Source of the DNA: Bolinopsis microptera
Lineage: Eukaryota; Ctenophora; Tentaculata; Lobata; Bolinopsidae
DNA: 64,000 bases
Assembly: GCF_026151205.1 (NCBI RefSeq)
Contig: NC_087076.1
Location: forward strand, 11,260,902-11,324,901
Reading direction: 5' to 3'
A program made the position numbers and the translations under genes. Positions 20,701 to 29,760 of the stretch are shown piece after piece (the first letter of the stretch is position 1; each line of letters begins with the position of its first letter). Under the pieces are notes generated by a model. That model made no database searches. It saw nothing but the letters and a program-made list of their open reading frames with translations, and had not been told where the DNA came from.

Positions 20701-20774
20701 ATTACCTTGTCAAGACAGTTGAGTTTCTCGACGGGATACACCGTCTTACTACACCGAGCACAGGGAGGATTCAT
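8213..20774 (-). CDS. LASP1: LASP family LIM and SH3 domain protein (complete, seven coding exons)
   Basis: LASP proteins are cytoplasmic actin-binding adaptors of focal adhesions and the cell cortex: the LIM domain binds partners, nebulin repeats bind F-actin and SH3 binds proline-rich proteins. Seven exons give 930 coding bases: 20706-20774, 20027-20121, 19781-19865, 14847-15027, 12336-12523, 9860-10000, 8213-8383. All introns are GT-AG and all phases agree, giving 309 residues plus stop. Domains in order: LIM (residues 1 to about 56, starting M-N-P-P-C-A-R-C), two nebulin repeats (about 60-125, with V-A-D-T-P-E-N and V-A-D-D-P-E-S), a Pro/Glu/Ala-rich linker (about 130-253) and SH3 (254-309, A-V-Y-E-Y-D-A-A-D ... 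N-Y-V-E-P). Human LASP1 has the same order and is about 261 residues, so the linker here is longer. Exon 6 is symmetric (phase 0/0) and could be skipped in frame. The first in-frame ATG gives the canonical M-N-P-x-C start. Confidence 0.95.
8384..9859 (-). other. LASP intron 6
   Basis: No coding signal or recognisable element was seen in this 1.5-kb intron. Confidence 0.8.
9860..10000 (-). CDS. LASP1: LASP exon 6 (Glu/Pro/Ala-rich linker, symmetric exon)
   Basis: Acceptor TATTTTGTCAG. The 47 codons start [10 protein letters not shown] and repeat the pattern P-P-A-P-E-E-E, ending T-A-P-Q before a GTTCGG donor. It is 141 bp and phase 0 at both ends, so skipping it would keep the frame. The donor lacks the usual GTRAGT consensus, which makes alternative use plausible. 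Confidence 0.82.
11122..11642. repeat. Inverted repeat with ~150-bp arms in LASP intron 5
   Basis: The left arm 11122-11271 is the near-identical reverse complement of 11494-11642, around a spacer of about 220 bp. Arms begin ATTTGACCAAAACCCATAAT and end near CCCATTCATT. No target duplication is obvious. It may be a foldback or MITE-type element, or a local inverted duplication. Confidence 0.75.
11961..12140. repeat. Imperfect short repeats rich in GCCGCT and TAGCAACTA
   Basis: Variants of a phrase with TTATAGCAA(A/C)TA and GCCGCTTG recur about five times. The copies are diverged and the unit length is irregular. Confidence 0.45.
12336..12523 (-). CDS. LASP1: LASP exon 5 (acidic proline-rich linker)
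   Basis: Acceptor CCCATTTCAG. The split codon gives Asp. The exon encodes a Ser/Glu/Pro-rich stretch with a P-E-P-E-P-E-P-V core and ends P-N-K before GTACTTC. No folded domain is visible. Phase and position fit the region between the nebulin repeats and SH3. The overlapping + strand frames are antisense shadows of this composition. Confidence 0.85.
12524..14846 (-). other. LASP intron 4
   Basis: No exon or element could be supported. It contains an AGCGCACACAAGCG micro-repeat near 12897-12931. Open frames at 13723-13989 and 14087-14495 lack recognisable features. Confidence 0.75.
14847..15027 (-). CDS. LASP1: LASP exon 4 (nebulin repeat 2)
   Basis: Acceptor ACAATTTCAG. The exon encodes [10 protein letters not shown], then [13 protein letters not shown] and L-S-S-L-K-Y-H, which is a nebulin repeat, and a short Ser/Pro-rich start of the linker. 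The donor is GTAAAT, phase 1. Confidence 0.92.
15944..16618 (-). CDS. Secreted AbfB-like beta-trefoil protein with a six-cysteine C-terminal domain
   Basis: A single-exon frame of 224 codons from ATG at 16618. Upstream codons lack an ATG, so [11 protein letters not shown] is chosen as the start. That segment is a clear signal peptide, cleaved near V-L-A/S-E-L, so the product should be extracellular. Residues about 20-153 hold three related units with R-L-R-S-V-N-Y-P or L-R-S-V-N-Y-S cores, [12 protein letters not shown] and [13 protein letters not shown]. These are features of AbfB (CBM42-type, arabinofuranose-binding) beta-trefoils. Residues 158-224 form a basic segment with six cysteines (158, 184, 191, 196, 201, 224), likely three disulfides, not recognised. 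One N-T-T site near the end may be glycosylated. No glycoside hydrolase domain is present, so a lectin-like binding role is inferred. It lies inside LASP intron 3 on the same strand. Confidence 0.8.
   Translation of the reverse strand: MMKICLALLALVSSVLASELQIGQKIRLRSVNYPNHFISRLSNGRVAISDSGTGNEWIVRSGLAGTGFSLESVTGGFIRHRNYQAWVDSQSNSDLYRKDASFTVEQGAAGQGITLRSVNYSGHTLRHSGYNLYIHRSNGSDLFKKDSSFMVEPVDLQCWRWEAGYRLKTKKIGKGSLDNMMKLCGANEGKCAAISCKGQSCSAHWTMGGKKIRGQANTTHVYVC
17699..17735. repeat. Poly-G run (37 bases)
   Basis: An unbroken run of 37 G followed by T and four more G. It may form G-quadruplexes. The exact length may be unreliable because of sequencing error. Confidence 0.9.
19781..19865 (-). CDS. 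LASP1: LASP exon 3 (LIM end and nebulin repeat 1)
   Basis: Acceptor CCTATTTCAG. The split codon gives Val, then [16 protein letters not shown] and [16 protein letters not shown] is the hallmark of the first LASP nebulin repeat. The donor is GTGGGT, phase 0. Confidence 0.93.
20027..20121 (-). CDS. LASP1: LASP exon 2 (LIM domain, second half)
   Basis: Acceptor TTTTCAG precedes [12 protein letters not shown] and the exon runs to N-K-L-P-Y-C-N plus two bases. The zinc ligands H, C, C and C are all in place. The donor is GTGAGT, phase 2. Confidence 0.93.
20706..20774 (-). CDS. LASP1: LASP exon 1 (LIM domain, first half)
   Basis: Encodes 23 residues from [14 protein letters not shown] through N-C-L-D-K, carrying the first zinc-ligand pair C-x-x-C. 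The donor is GTAAT after AAG, phase 0. Any 5'UTR exon upstream is not identified. Confidence 0.93.
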
Positions 20775-23416
20775 GACTAGAGTGCTGGAGTTGTCTTGTT
20801 ATTTACAGTTGATAATCTATTATCAATAAACAGTTAGGATAGACCTGACAGAATTGTCAGAGTTGCCGCCTTAATATTGTGCTAGTTAACTGGTTGGTTG
20901 GGAGCTGTCACGTGTCCAAATACCAACACTTCAGCTTCCCAAATAAAGTCAAATCTCTATAACAAAACAATAAAATGAAAAAAAAAAATGAAATAATCCA
21001 ATCGTCCAATATAAAAAGGTGGTCAGGAAGGATCTATTGCTCAATATATCGCATTATCGCAAGTGATCAATATTTTACATAGCACTGTTCTGATCTCAAG
21101 ATAATAGATCTGGAAAGTTCTCTAAAGTTCAAAGAAGTTACAAAAGGTATGATATAAGTTGAGAAGTAACAGATTACATAATGTAGCTAGTAGTATTTAA
21201 CCATTATCTTTGTAGGCTACTCTTACTGTTAAGTGTTAAACCTTGAAAAAAGGTTAGAAAGTGTTACCGATGAAAGTTTCGTTAGAGGAACAGTTTATTT
21301 GAAAGATTATGTCACAGCATTATGTGGCATATATACCAAAAATCACACCAACGCAAAACATCTCATTGAAATTTGAGACGTGTGAAAGCTGTAAATCTGT
21401 TATCAAAGACGATAAAGCTGCATTTGAATCAATGCGAATTATAACATCGCATCTAGAATTCAATGAGCAAAAATCGCGAAATTGAAGATTTGTAGTTAAA
21501 CATGAGACTGCGACAGCGATGTCACAGCACAGTGAAATATGCTATTTAGCATCTTCAAACAACTTTTATAATTATATGCGACATTCATTACACGTGGTGC
21601 GACGAAAAGCCGGATCTATTACACTAATTAGCAATTTACTGGCATAACTCTAGGACAAAGTAAGATTTGAGTAGAGGAAATCACAACTATAAAGTTGAAT
21701 ACGCATTGAAGAACATGCACCGTCTGCTCGGTTTGACGAACCGGTTTTTAAGCATCGAATTACTAATGTAATGAAGTGAAGAGGGTAATCTAGATGAGTT
21801 CTGTGTGTAACAGTGTGTGTGTAATCTATTCTAGCAACATGGGACATGTGGTAGTGACACTGTAGAGAATGTAAAAATACAGAGAGGAACAGTAAAAGAA
21901 GAGGAAGGGAACAGCAAAGGAATAAGTAGAGGAATAGTAAAGGAATAAGTAAAGGAAAAGAAGCGTAAAAGAGACATGAAGCCGAAGGAAAGCTGAAAAT
22001 AACGTTTAACAACAGGTATTAATAACAAAGTGTGGAGAGTTGAATGTTTAGAGCATAAAATATGTAAATTGGATACTTTACTGCCATTGAATAAAATATA
22101 ACTATCATCGACAGAAATATCACTTTAATGGCTGAGTTTTAATTTTGTTCTGAGGAAAGGAAACGGAAAGTCCAAACGTACGATGATTACATCACATTCA
22201 CATGAATGAGGCATGTAAAGTCAGTTGTGTAATTAAGAAAGAAATAATATACATTTATCGATGTGACGAAAATAAACATTTCAAAGTGAAATGCTTCTTT
22301 CAGTGGCTTAATCAGGCACAGTAACTCTGCAGGACCACGGTTGCTGCGATTATTCGAGAAGATTTACAGTACAACCCTTAGTTTTAGTTTAATTTTTACA
22401 GAATAACCTCACTAATACTAAATTATGTAGGGAATTACCTTCTCTTGTAGAGTTGAACACCAGAAAGTGTACTGCAGACTTTACACTTGACAGGAGAACA
22501 CGTTTTAAACCCCCGTCTTACAGCCACATGTACCCCGGTTATCCTGGTTCTAAAATGACGGATAATTGAAGATATGGCGGCACAAAATTGTGGTAACCAA
22601 TAAGACATGCACAATACGATTACACATAAAAATAAGAATATGGTGTAAATTTCAGTGATGTCACACCATGTTTTTATTCGAGAACACTAAAGAATATATT
22701 CTACATAGTATTTATCGTATCTGAATATAAAACTAAGAAATTTACGCTCTAGAAAATAAGCTGCCAAATCGATAGATAGTTGACTCCTGCTGCACCAGTT
22801 AATTATAAATATATTGGACTTAAATAATATGTGAAATGTAAAACATCTAATTGAATAGATTCAGTGAATGTTTCCAATATTCTAGACTAAGAAAATTTGG
22901 AACATCAATAGAATTACATCAACTTTATAATTTCAATCTACCTGCAGCATGGGCACTCATTATACACATGATACATTGGAGTATTATATCATGTAAATTT
23001 ATTGAAATAGCCTGCAGCAAAGTGAGAGTACGATAATGAATATGATAAACAGCTTGGAAGCAGAGATCATAGCTGTAAAGAAGAGGTAGACCTCAGCTGT
23101 AGTCTAGTATACACATTGCAAGGGAGAGCGATAAAGAGGGAGGGATGGAGAGAGCCGATGTAGCGATTACCAAGGACCTCATTCTGCACTGGGCCCTTAC
23201 AAGCAAGCTAATATACATAATGCTATAATGGCTGCACTGGGGTGTAGAATAAAAGAATAGATCCACGTGCAGAGTATATACATTGAGGGTACCTCCACCA
23301 GCTAAGTTGCTCTGTTAAACAAGTGTAACGCGGCAGATTAGCTGGTAAGGGAGCTGGTTACAAGGTCAGTTTCCTGCTCTCTTGAGAAATAAGTAATAGG
23401 TAAATAAGGGACAAGG
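20775..23416. other. LASP upstream region, no gene confirmed
   Basis: Presumably holds the LASP promoter and any 5'UTR exon on the - strand, but neither can be placed. A purine-rich low-complexity patch (GTAAAGGAATAA variants) at 21890-21970 causes spurious hydrophobic frames on the - strand. A possible LIM half-finger remnant is at 22439-22520. Confidence 0.5.
22439..22520 (-). pseudogene. Possible decayed LIM half-finger exon
   Basis: On the - strand the frame reads V-K-C-K-V-C-S-T-L-S-G-V-Q-L-Y-K-R and runs into a GTAATT donor-like site at 22438. The spacing C-x-x-C followed by S-x-L-S and Y-K resembles LASP exon 2 ([11 protein letters not shown] ... Y-K-G-Y). The Trp-His-x-x-C part is missing, so it may be a broken duplicate of exon 2 or chance similarity. 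Confidence 0.2.
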
Positions 23417-23587
23417 GTGCTGTGTTTAGTAGTGTGTAGGAAATTGTGTAGGAAATTGTGTAGGAAAGTGAGTAGGAAAGTGTGTAGGAAAGCGAGTAGG
23501 AAAGTGTGTAGGAAAGCGAGTAGGAAAGTGTGTACAGGAAAGTGTGTAGGATGGTATGTAGGAAATTGTGTAAGAAAGTGTGTACAA
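23417..23587. repeat. 12-bp minisatellite (GTAGGAAAGTGT / GTAGGAAAGCGA)
   Basis: About 13 imperfect units, some alternating in a 24-bp higher-order pattern. The + strand translation is a Lys/Arg/Cys repeat and is not thought to be expressed. Confidence 0.9.
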
Positions 23588-23796
23588 CGCCATCTTAGGG
23601 GGGGCGCCAATTGCCAAATCGTCGTTTGAATGTGGGACAATTTTGAAAAACTTAGCTACGGTACTAGAGCAAAACTTCGCGTTTTTTAGAGATTATAAAG
23701 ACGTATCCTCTAAAATCATCTAATTTGTCCAATTTGCGCCTCCTGGGGGGGGGGGGGGGGGGGGGGGGGGGAACAGGTTACGTTACGCCACTGGTG
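23588..23796. repeat. Truncated copy of a CAGTGGCGTAACG-ended element, with a poly-G run
   Basis: The right end CGTTACGCCACTG and the internal block TCTTAGGGGGGGCGCC ... AATTTTG match, in reverse orientation, the element at 29484-29760. The left terminus is missing. A 27-base poly-G run occupies 23745-23771. Confidence 0.65.
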
Positions 23797-23934
23797 AGGT
23801 ATGTGTGAGGTATAAAAAGGGTTCTAAGTCTGACCCTTTTACTAATGACTAGTATCTTATTATTATTAATCTAATTTATAATCTATAAGTTTAAATTATT
23901 ATTATTATTTATCTTTAACTTGTATTCTTTAAAA

Positions 23935-24860
23935 GAACAGTTTGTTCGATCTTATGTTTTAGAATTTTTAGATGACCTTATTTCGAAGCAACAACATGGT
24001 TTTGTAAAAAGTAAATCTTGCTTGTCAAATCTTTAGAGACATTTGACACTATATTTTATTTGATATATGAATGTAAAGCATTTGATTCTGTTCCCCATTC
24101 TCACTTGAAAAACAAGCTTGAGAGTTAAAGGATACCTGATAATGTTTTAGATATCATCACAGATTGAGAGTACACAAGAGTACAATTATATGTAGAAAGA
24201 GGGACTTCAGATTGGCAGTATGTCTGGTCTGGTGTTCCTCAGATATCAGTGCTAGGATGATTATTATTTGTGTTACATATTAATGGTTTAACTGAAAATA
24301 TTACAAGAATAGAGAATAGTAAACAGAAGCTACACTGCCCTTATGAGTTTATATAATATACATCTGAAGTATTTTAGGATAGGTAGAGGTGTGGTGCCTA
24401 CCACAAGCAATGTGGTCGATTACACAATAGCTTCACTGCCCAGAAAAATGTACTTAGGTGTATGCCTTGCAAATCAAGTTATGTTATCCAGATCCGAGGT
24501 ATATGTAGATAGATGGATCCTAGTGTGCCAATAATAATATGGTGCTTATGATAGGTGTGCACTGGACTTGTAGTTGGTAGTGCGCTGATTGTTTTTGTCA
24601 TGGGATAACTGACGGTTAATCCATGTGATTGATGCGGTGCCCGGTACTCTTCAGTACAGCTGTCAGATTATGGAGTGGGAATGAGCAGATCTGGTGTCAA
24701 ACAGTAGATGCGGTAAGAGTGGTACTAATATTAAGAATTGCCACAGTGCTTTTCTTCCAGAGAATGTAAGACCATACTGGAACAATCTCAATCCAGATGT
24801 CTAAAACTCTGGGACAGTTCTAAGTTTTAAAGTTAAATTAGAAGGATTTAAGAAAGAGAT
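23935..24860 (+). pseudogene. Decayed CR1/L2-type LINE reverse transcriptase
   Basis: Broken + strand frames keep the RT order of CR1/L2 LINEs: Q-Q-H-G-F-V-K-S-K-S-C-L, then C-K-A-F-D-S-V-P-H, G-V-P-Q-I-S-V-L-G, F-V-L-H-I-N-G-L, and near 24753 the tail motif F-L-P-E-N-V-R-P-Y-W-N-N-L. Many stops and frameshifts and a probable loss between 24315 and 24735 show that it is an old fragment. Confidence 0.8.
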
Positions 24861-25317
24861 GATTTCTTTAAGTTCTGTAAATTAAGGTTATCTTACTGTA
24901 TATAAAGCGAGACGATTTAAATGATAGGTATATCAGTTGCCATTTTACTGACACCACGGCATCAACTTGAACACAATTTCCGTGAGAGATATTCTGTTGA
25001 ACATTTTTGACTGGGTCAAATGCTTATATGGTATTTTTATCAGTAGAAGAGAATGTGACAACCAGGTGGTGTCAAAATCACTAAATAAATGAATATTTAG
25101 TTAGAGTTTGGGTTAGGTTTAACTAAAAACGATTTTAGCGACTTGGGGATTAAACCTAAGATATTCATTTTGCTTTTCTTTATCATTAACATAATTGGTT
25201 CCCTCAATTCTTCCTAACACTACATTCGAAACATTCCAAAAAGTAACAGGAACCAGTTTAACTCTAAAGTGGTGTCAAAAAAGAACGATATTCATCGATT
25301 TATCACAATACTGAGGA

Positions 25318-28300
25318 TAATAGATGTGGATACTGGTGGGGAGGTGAAACACATTTGTTTACTTTAATAGTGAGCACATGTTCGGCGGGTTCAGGAGGTG
25401 AAACACATTTGTTTACATTTTTAGGGTAAGCACATGTTCGGCGGGTTGAAGAGGTGATACACATTTTGTATTATAGAAGGCTTGTAACACTTGTAACGCT
25501 TTCTTGTTACCCCCCTTTGAAGGCCCCGAATTATTTTCTGAACGAAACCTCAAAATTAACCGAGAAATCGACCTTCTTATTAACTCATTTTGATGACTGT
25601 TTCTGACCTAAAATTGCACGAAAAATCGATTTAGCTAGGTTTCAGAACCTATAAACACTTCCTTATCCCTCAAAATTGATGTTTTATAGTTGATACGAGC
25701 AACAAGCAACATATGTTTTGATCCTTCGGTTCTACTCATGACCTAGGCAGTTAAGCTGAACCCGACAGATCGAGGCAATCCTCACCTTATAACTGATCAA
25801 GCTGGTACTAACACAATTTTCAGATATAAATGTTCTTTGCGATACGTTTATTGCAGCTTTGCAACTTGAGTGAAGACCATGCAGAGTACGAAAACACACA
25901 GCAGGTAAGCAACTCACTTTTGGTGACTGTTCCTCACGAACATTCTGATCCTGTAACATATGAACAGGGAGATCGTCTCCTTAACAAATCGTACAGGTAC
26001 TATCACAATTTCCAGAGCACAGCATGATAACAAAGTCAAAAGAAACACAATGAAGGTAGGTTACCAACACCACAATATAACAATCATACTAACAACTGAA
26101 TTAAATTTATTCTGACGACGGGCAGCGCTGATGTGCTCCGTGATCCTCAACGAGCGACCACTTGTAATAGAGGTGTTATGTCACGTGACACCGATCCGTC
26201 CAATTACAAACAGGAAGAGTGAGCAGATCGATATCGTGTGTTTACTTTCCTTATCTTTATTTGACCCTCTGTTCACATTGTTATATCTACCACATCTCGG
26301 CTCGGCAAGGTCCGCGTGCAATATCTACACCGCGGTAAACACGCCATGATAAAGTCATGAACTTGAAATAGTGTGATTGTTGTACTTATATAACCGTGCC
26401 CATTGCCCACGTACAATACAACAAACTGTTGGGGGGGGGGGGGGGGGGGGTTAAGATAAACAACCGATCTTGATAGTGTGTTGGTCGCTCCTCCAACTGA
26501 CTGTGATGCTAACCGTTCAATCATGAACGGAACATTAACTTTGTTTAGTTATAGCATGTTTCAGTTTAATTGTTCAATTGCGGAGATTAGTATTATTAAA
26601 AACATTTCCTCTAATATGAGGTCGCGATTATGAACTGAGTGAGATTCCAAATGATGAACTGTGCTTTAAGTTTACACCAACTGGAAGCAAAGGAATAATG
26701 CATATATCCATGAGTGCTCCTTTGCTTAACTTATGAAAGTCACAGCAGATAAGTTGTGATTTTTTTAAAATGACCAGGTCTTCTTAAATATCTAAAAAAT
26801 TATGTTAATATTCTGTTCATGACTGGACGATAAGTTCCTACAATCCCCCCCCCCCCCCCCCCCCAACAGTTTGCATTGTACATGGGCTGTGGTCACGGTT
26901 ACATTATAACGATCACGGATTACACAATTTCTAGTTCTGCATGACGTAATCATGGCGTGTGTACTGAGGTGCAGATAGGAGCACCTTAAAATTTTCAAGC
27001 TGTGGTAGAGAAAACAATGTGAACAAAGGGTCAAATACAGATAAGAAAGGTAAACAGAAGATATAATATCCGTCTGCTGACTCGTCCCGTTTGTAATTGG
27101 ACGGATCGGTGTCACGTGACATAACACCTCTATTACAAGTGGTCGCTCGTTGAGGATCACGGAGCACATCAGGGCTGCCCGTCGTCAGAATAAATTTAAT
27201 TCAGTTGCTAGTATGATTGTTCGTAACCTACCTTCATTGTGTTTCTTTTGACTTTGTTATCATGCTGTGCTCTGGAAATTGTGATAGTACCTGTACGATT
27301 TGTTAAGGAGACGATCTCCCTGTTCATATGTTACAGGATCAGAATGTTCGTGAGGAACAGTCACCAAAAGTGAGTTGCTTACCTGCTGTGTGTTTTCGTA
27401 CTCTGCATGGTCTTCACTCAAGTTGCAAAGCTGCAATAAACGTATCGCAAAGAACATTTATATCTGAAAATTGTGTTAGTACCAGCTTGATCAGTTATAA
27501 GGTGAGGATTGCCTCGATCTGTCGGGTTCAGCTTAACTGCCTAGGTCATGAGTAGAACCGAAGGATCAAAACATATGTTGCTTGTTGCTCGTATCAACTA
27601 TAAAACATCAATTTTGAGGGATAAGGAAGTGTTTATAGGTTCTGAAACCTAGCTAAATCGATTTTTCGTGCAATTTTAGGTCAGAAACAGTCATCAAAAT
27701 GAGTTAATAAGAAGGTCGATTTCTCGGTTAATTTTGAGGTTTCGTTCAGAAAATCAATGAAACTAATAAATCAATGAAACTAATAAATCAATGTTTTAGC
27801 TCATTTTACAAAGTCAAATATTTAAAACAATTAAAATTGTATAGTGCTCAATTTGTAAATGACTAGTTGATCTTTGCTATTGGAAGTTTGTCAAGGACTG
27901 GCAGCTAGCGGGGCAAGGAATGCACGGGCTTAGGGGCTTTTGTGCACACCAGAACACTAGCTCGGTAGATTTTTGGAAACTAGAAGGACTCAAAACTAAA
28001 ATTGTTTTTGATGGAGGCTGAGGCATGTTTTTGAGAGGGACGGTATAATAGCTTGTGGTAACAACTGGCCTTTACTTTAATAGGATGAAGTTTTAGTTTT
28101 AGGACAGGAAGAAGGCATTAAGAAGATTTGCTCTTTGTTTACAAGGCAGAATATAAGCAATGTTGGTTATAATATGTATCAATATCTAGATCTTCGTTTA
28201 TCAATTTTCACTAAATGGGTTTAAAATTTTAATAGGGAGGGAAATTCATCAACTTTATTAAGTACCTATCAAAAATAAATCTTATATCAATGTAATATAT

Positions 28301-28838
28301 TAAAAATCATAATCCTAAGTCTAATAATAAATCTGTTAAAAACACTTTCTCACTACACTGCGCTCACACACGTTAGTAAGACAAAGGAAAATGCACACCC
28401 AGCTAATTTTCAATTTCAAGATAATCATTTTGGATGTGTGGACCCTAGGGTAGACTTAATGTCAAAATTTAGATTAGAGCATTCGAAATCTTTGTTTGTC
28501 CAATCAAGATCAGCATGGTTATGCTGGTTGACGAGCAGTGATTGCTTCATCCTAGACTTCAGGCAGGCCACACTTAGACAGTAGTCACGTATACCAAGCT
28601 TAGGCACAATTACGTTCCAAAATAATTCGGGGCCTTCAAAGGGGGGTAACAAGAAAGCGTTACAAGTGTTACAAGCCTTCTATAATACAAAATGTGTATC
28701 ACCTCTTCAACCCGCCGAACATGTGCTTACCCTAAAAATGTAAACAAATGTGTTTCACCTCCTCAACCCACCGAACATGTGCTCACTATTAAAGTAAACA
28801 AATGTGTTTCACCTCCCCACCAGTATCCACATCTATTA
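25318..28838. repeat. Large inverted repeat (arms ~1.1 kb, spacer ~0.4 kb)
   Basis: The left arm 25318-26450 reappears as reverse complement in 26845-27750 plus 28618-28838. The right arm holds an extra block of about 870 bp (about 27750-28617) with AAAAT at both joints. The inner ends are matching homopolymers, 20 G at 26431-26450 and 20 C at 26845-26864, and the arms are more diverged toward them. The outer part contains about 55-bp tandem units with GGTGAAACACATTTGTTTAC. Paired identical frames in the two arms arise from the repeat itself. Confidence 0.9.
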
Positions 28839-29483
28839 ATATATAATAAGATTCGGGTGGTCTATGAGCTTTCTTTAAAGCTTTTCCTGACACCTAAAAG
28901 TAGAGAGAAGCAAAGTATTGTTCTTATACAGCCCATTACCATATTGCTCCCCTCGTTTTCCGAAAATCGCATTTTAAGATGTACATTCGGGACTATAGCA
29001 AAAATATACAACTGGGTCTCTAATGTTTACTTGACAAGATCAATGGGCCATTCAGCTTCTGTAGAGAATTATTACCTCTACCGGACGGCGACAATATGCT
29101 GCCCTCAATGCTTGGCGCCATGTCGATGGTCTTTTGCTCTGATACTCAGTCACCTAATGGTATGATCTGGCGATGCTCCACTTGTAAAAATATTAACGGG
29201 TGATACTTGTAAAATACTTGTTCCAAGAACGTACACAAGTCAAACTCTGCGTGCATCTTGGTAGGTTATAAACCTACAACTTCCAATCCTATAAAAGGAG
29301 TTATTAATTTAATAGCATTGCACCCTCACAAAGGCATCTCCATCAATGTCATCGCATCTCAATCAGTTATTTGATTCGGTGTTACAATGCAAGGGTTCTT
29401 GAAGTGGAGAAAGGAAGCTTCACACTGTTAGTTTTCTCAACATCAGGTGGAATGGGTGAAGCGAAAAGAAGCTGGCCAGTAAG

Positions 29484-29760
29484 CAGTGGCGTAACGTTGC
29501 CTGTTGGATACACCTGTAAAATCTCTAAAAAGCGTATTTCTAGAGTAAAACGCGCAGTTTTGCTAGTACCTTACCTGGGGACCTCAGGCTATTATGTTCA
29601 TAGAGATTCGGCGGAATGACAGGCTGAGCGCGGCCCAGTAACTAGTACCGTGTTAAGTTTTTCCAAATTGTCCCACTACACATTCAAACAACGATTTGGC
29701 GCCCCCCCCTAAGATGTCGCCCACACAGCAGGGTCGGCAGGGCCCTTCGTTACGCCACTG
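29484..29760. mobile_element. 277-bp element with 13-bp TIRs (CAGTGGCGTAACG)
   Basis: Starts CAGTGGCGTAACG and ends with its exact reverse complement. Too short to code and with no clear target duplication. A diverged copy is at 23588-23796. Probably a non-autonomous DNA element (MITE). Confidence 0.65.

Noticed and set aside
20998-21025. TATAAAAAGG box upstream of LASP
   Set aside because: It points to the + strand, opposite to LASP, and no + strand gene follows.
21650-22028. Hydrophobic - strand frames resembling a multi-pass membrane protein
   Set aside because: They translate a purine-rich low-complexity repeat (pyrimidine-rich on the - strand), giving Leu/Phe/Ser by composition alone.
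25732-27555. Pairs of identical short proteins on opposite strands (for example 25732-25959 and 27328-27555)
   Set aside because: They are the two arms of the large inverted repeat; no independent evidence for coding.
28692-29165. 157-codon + strand frame
   Set aside because: Its first third comes from tandem repeats in the inverted-repeat arm; the rest has no family features.
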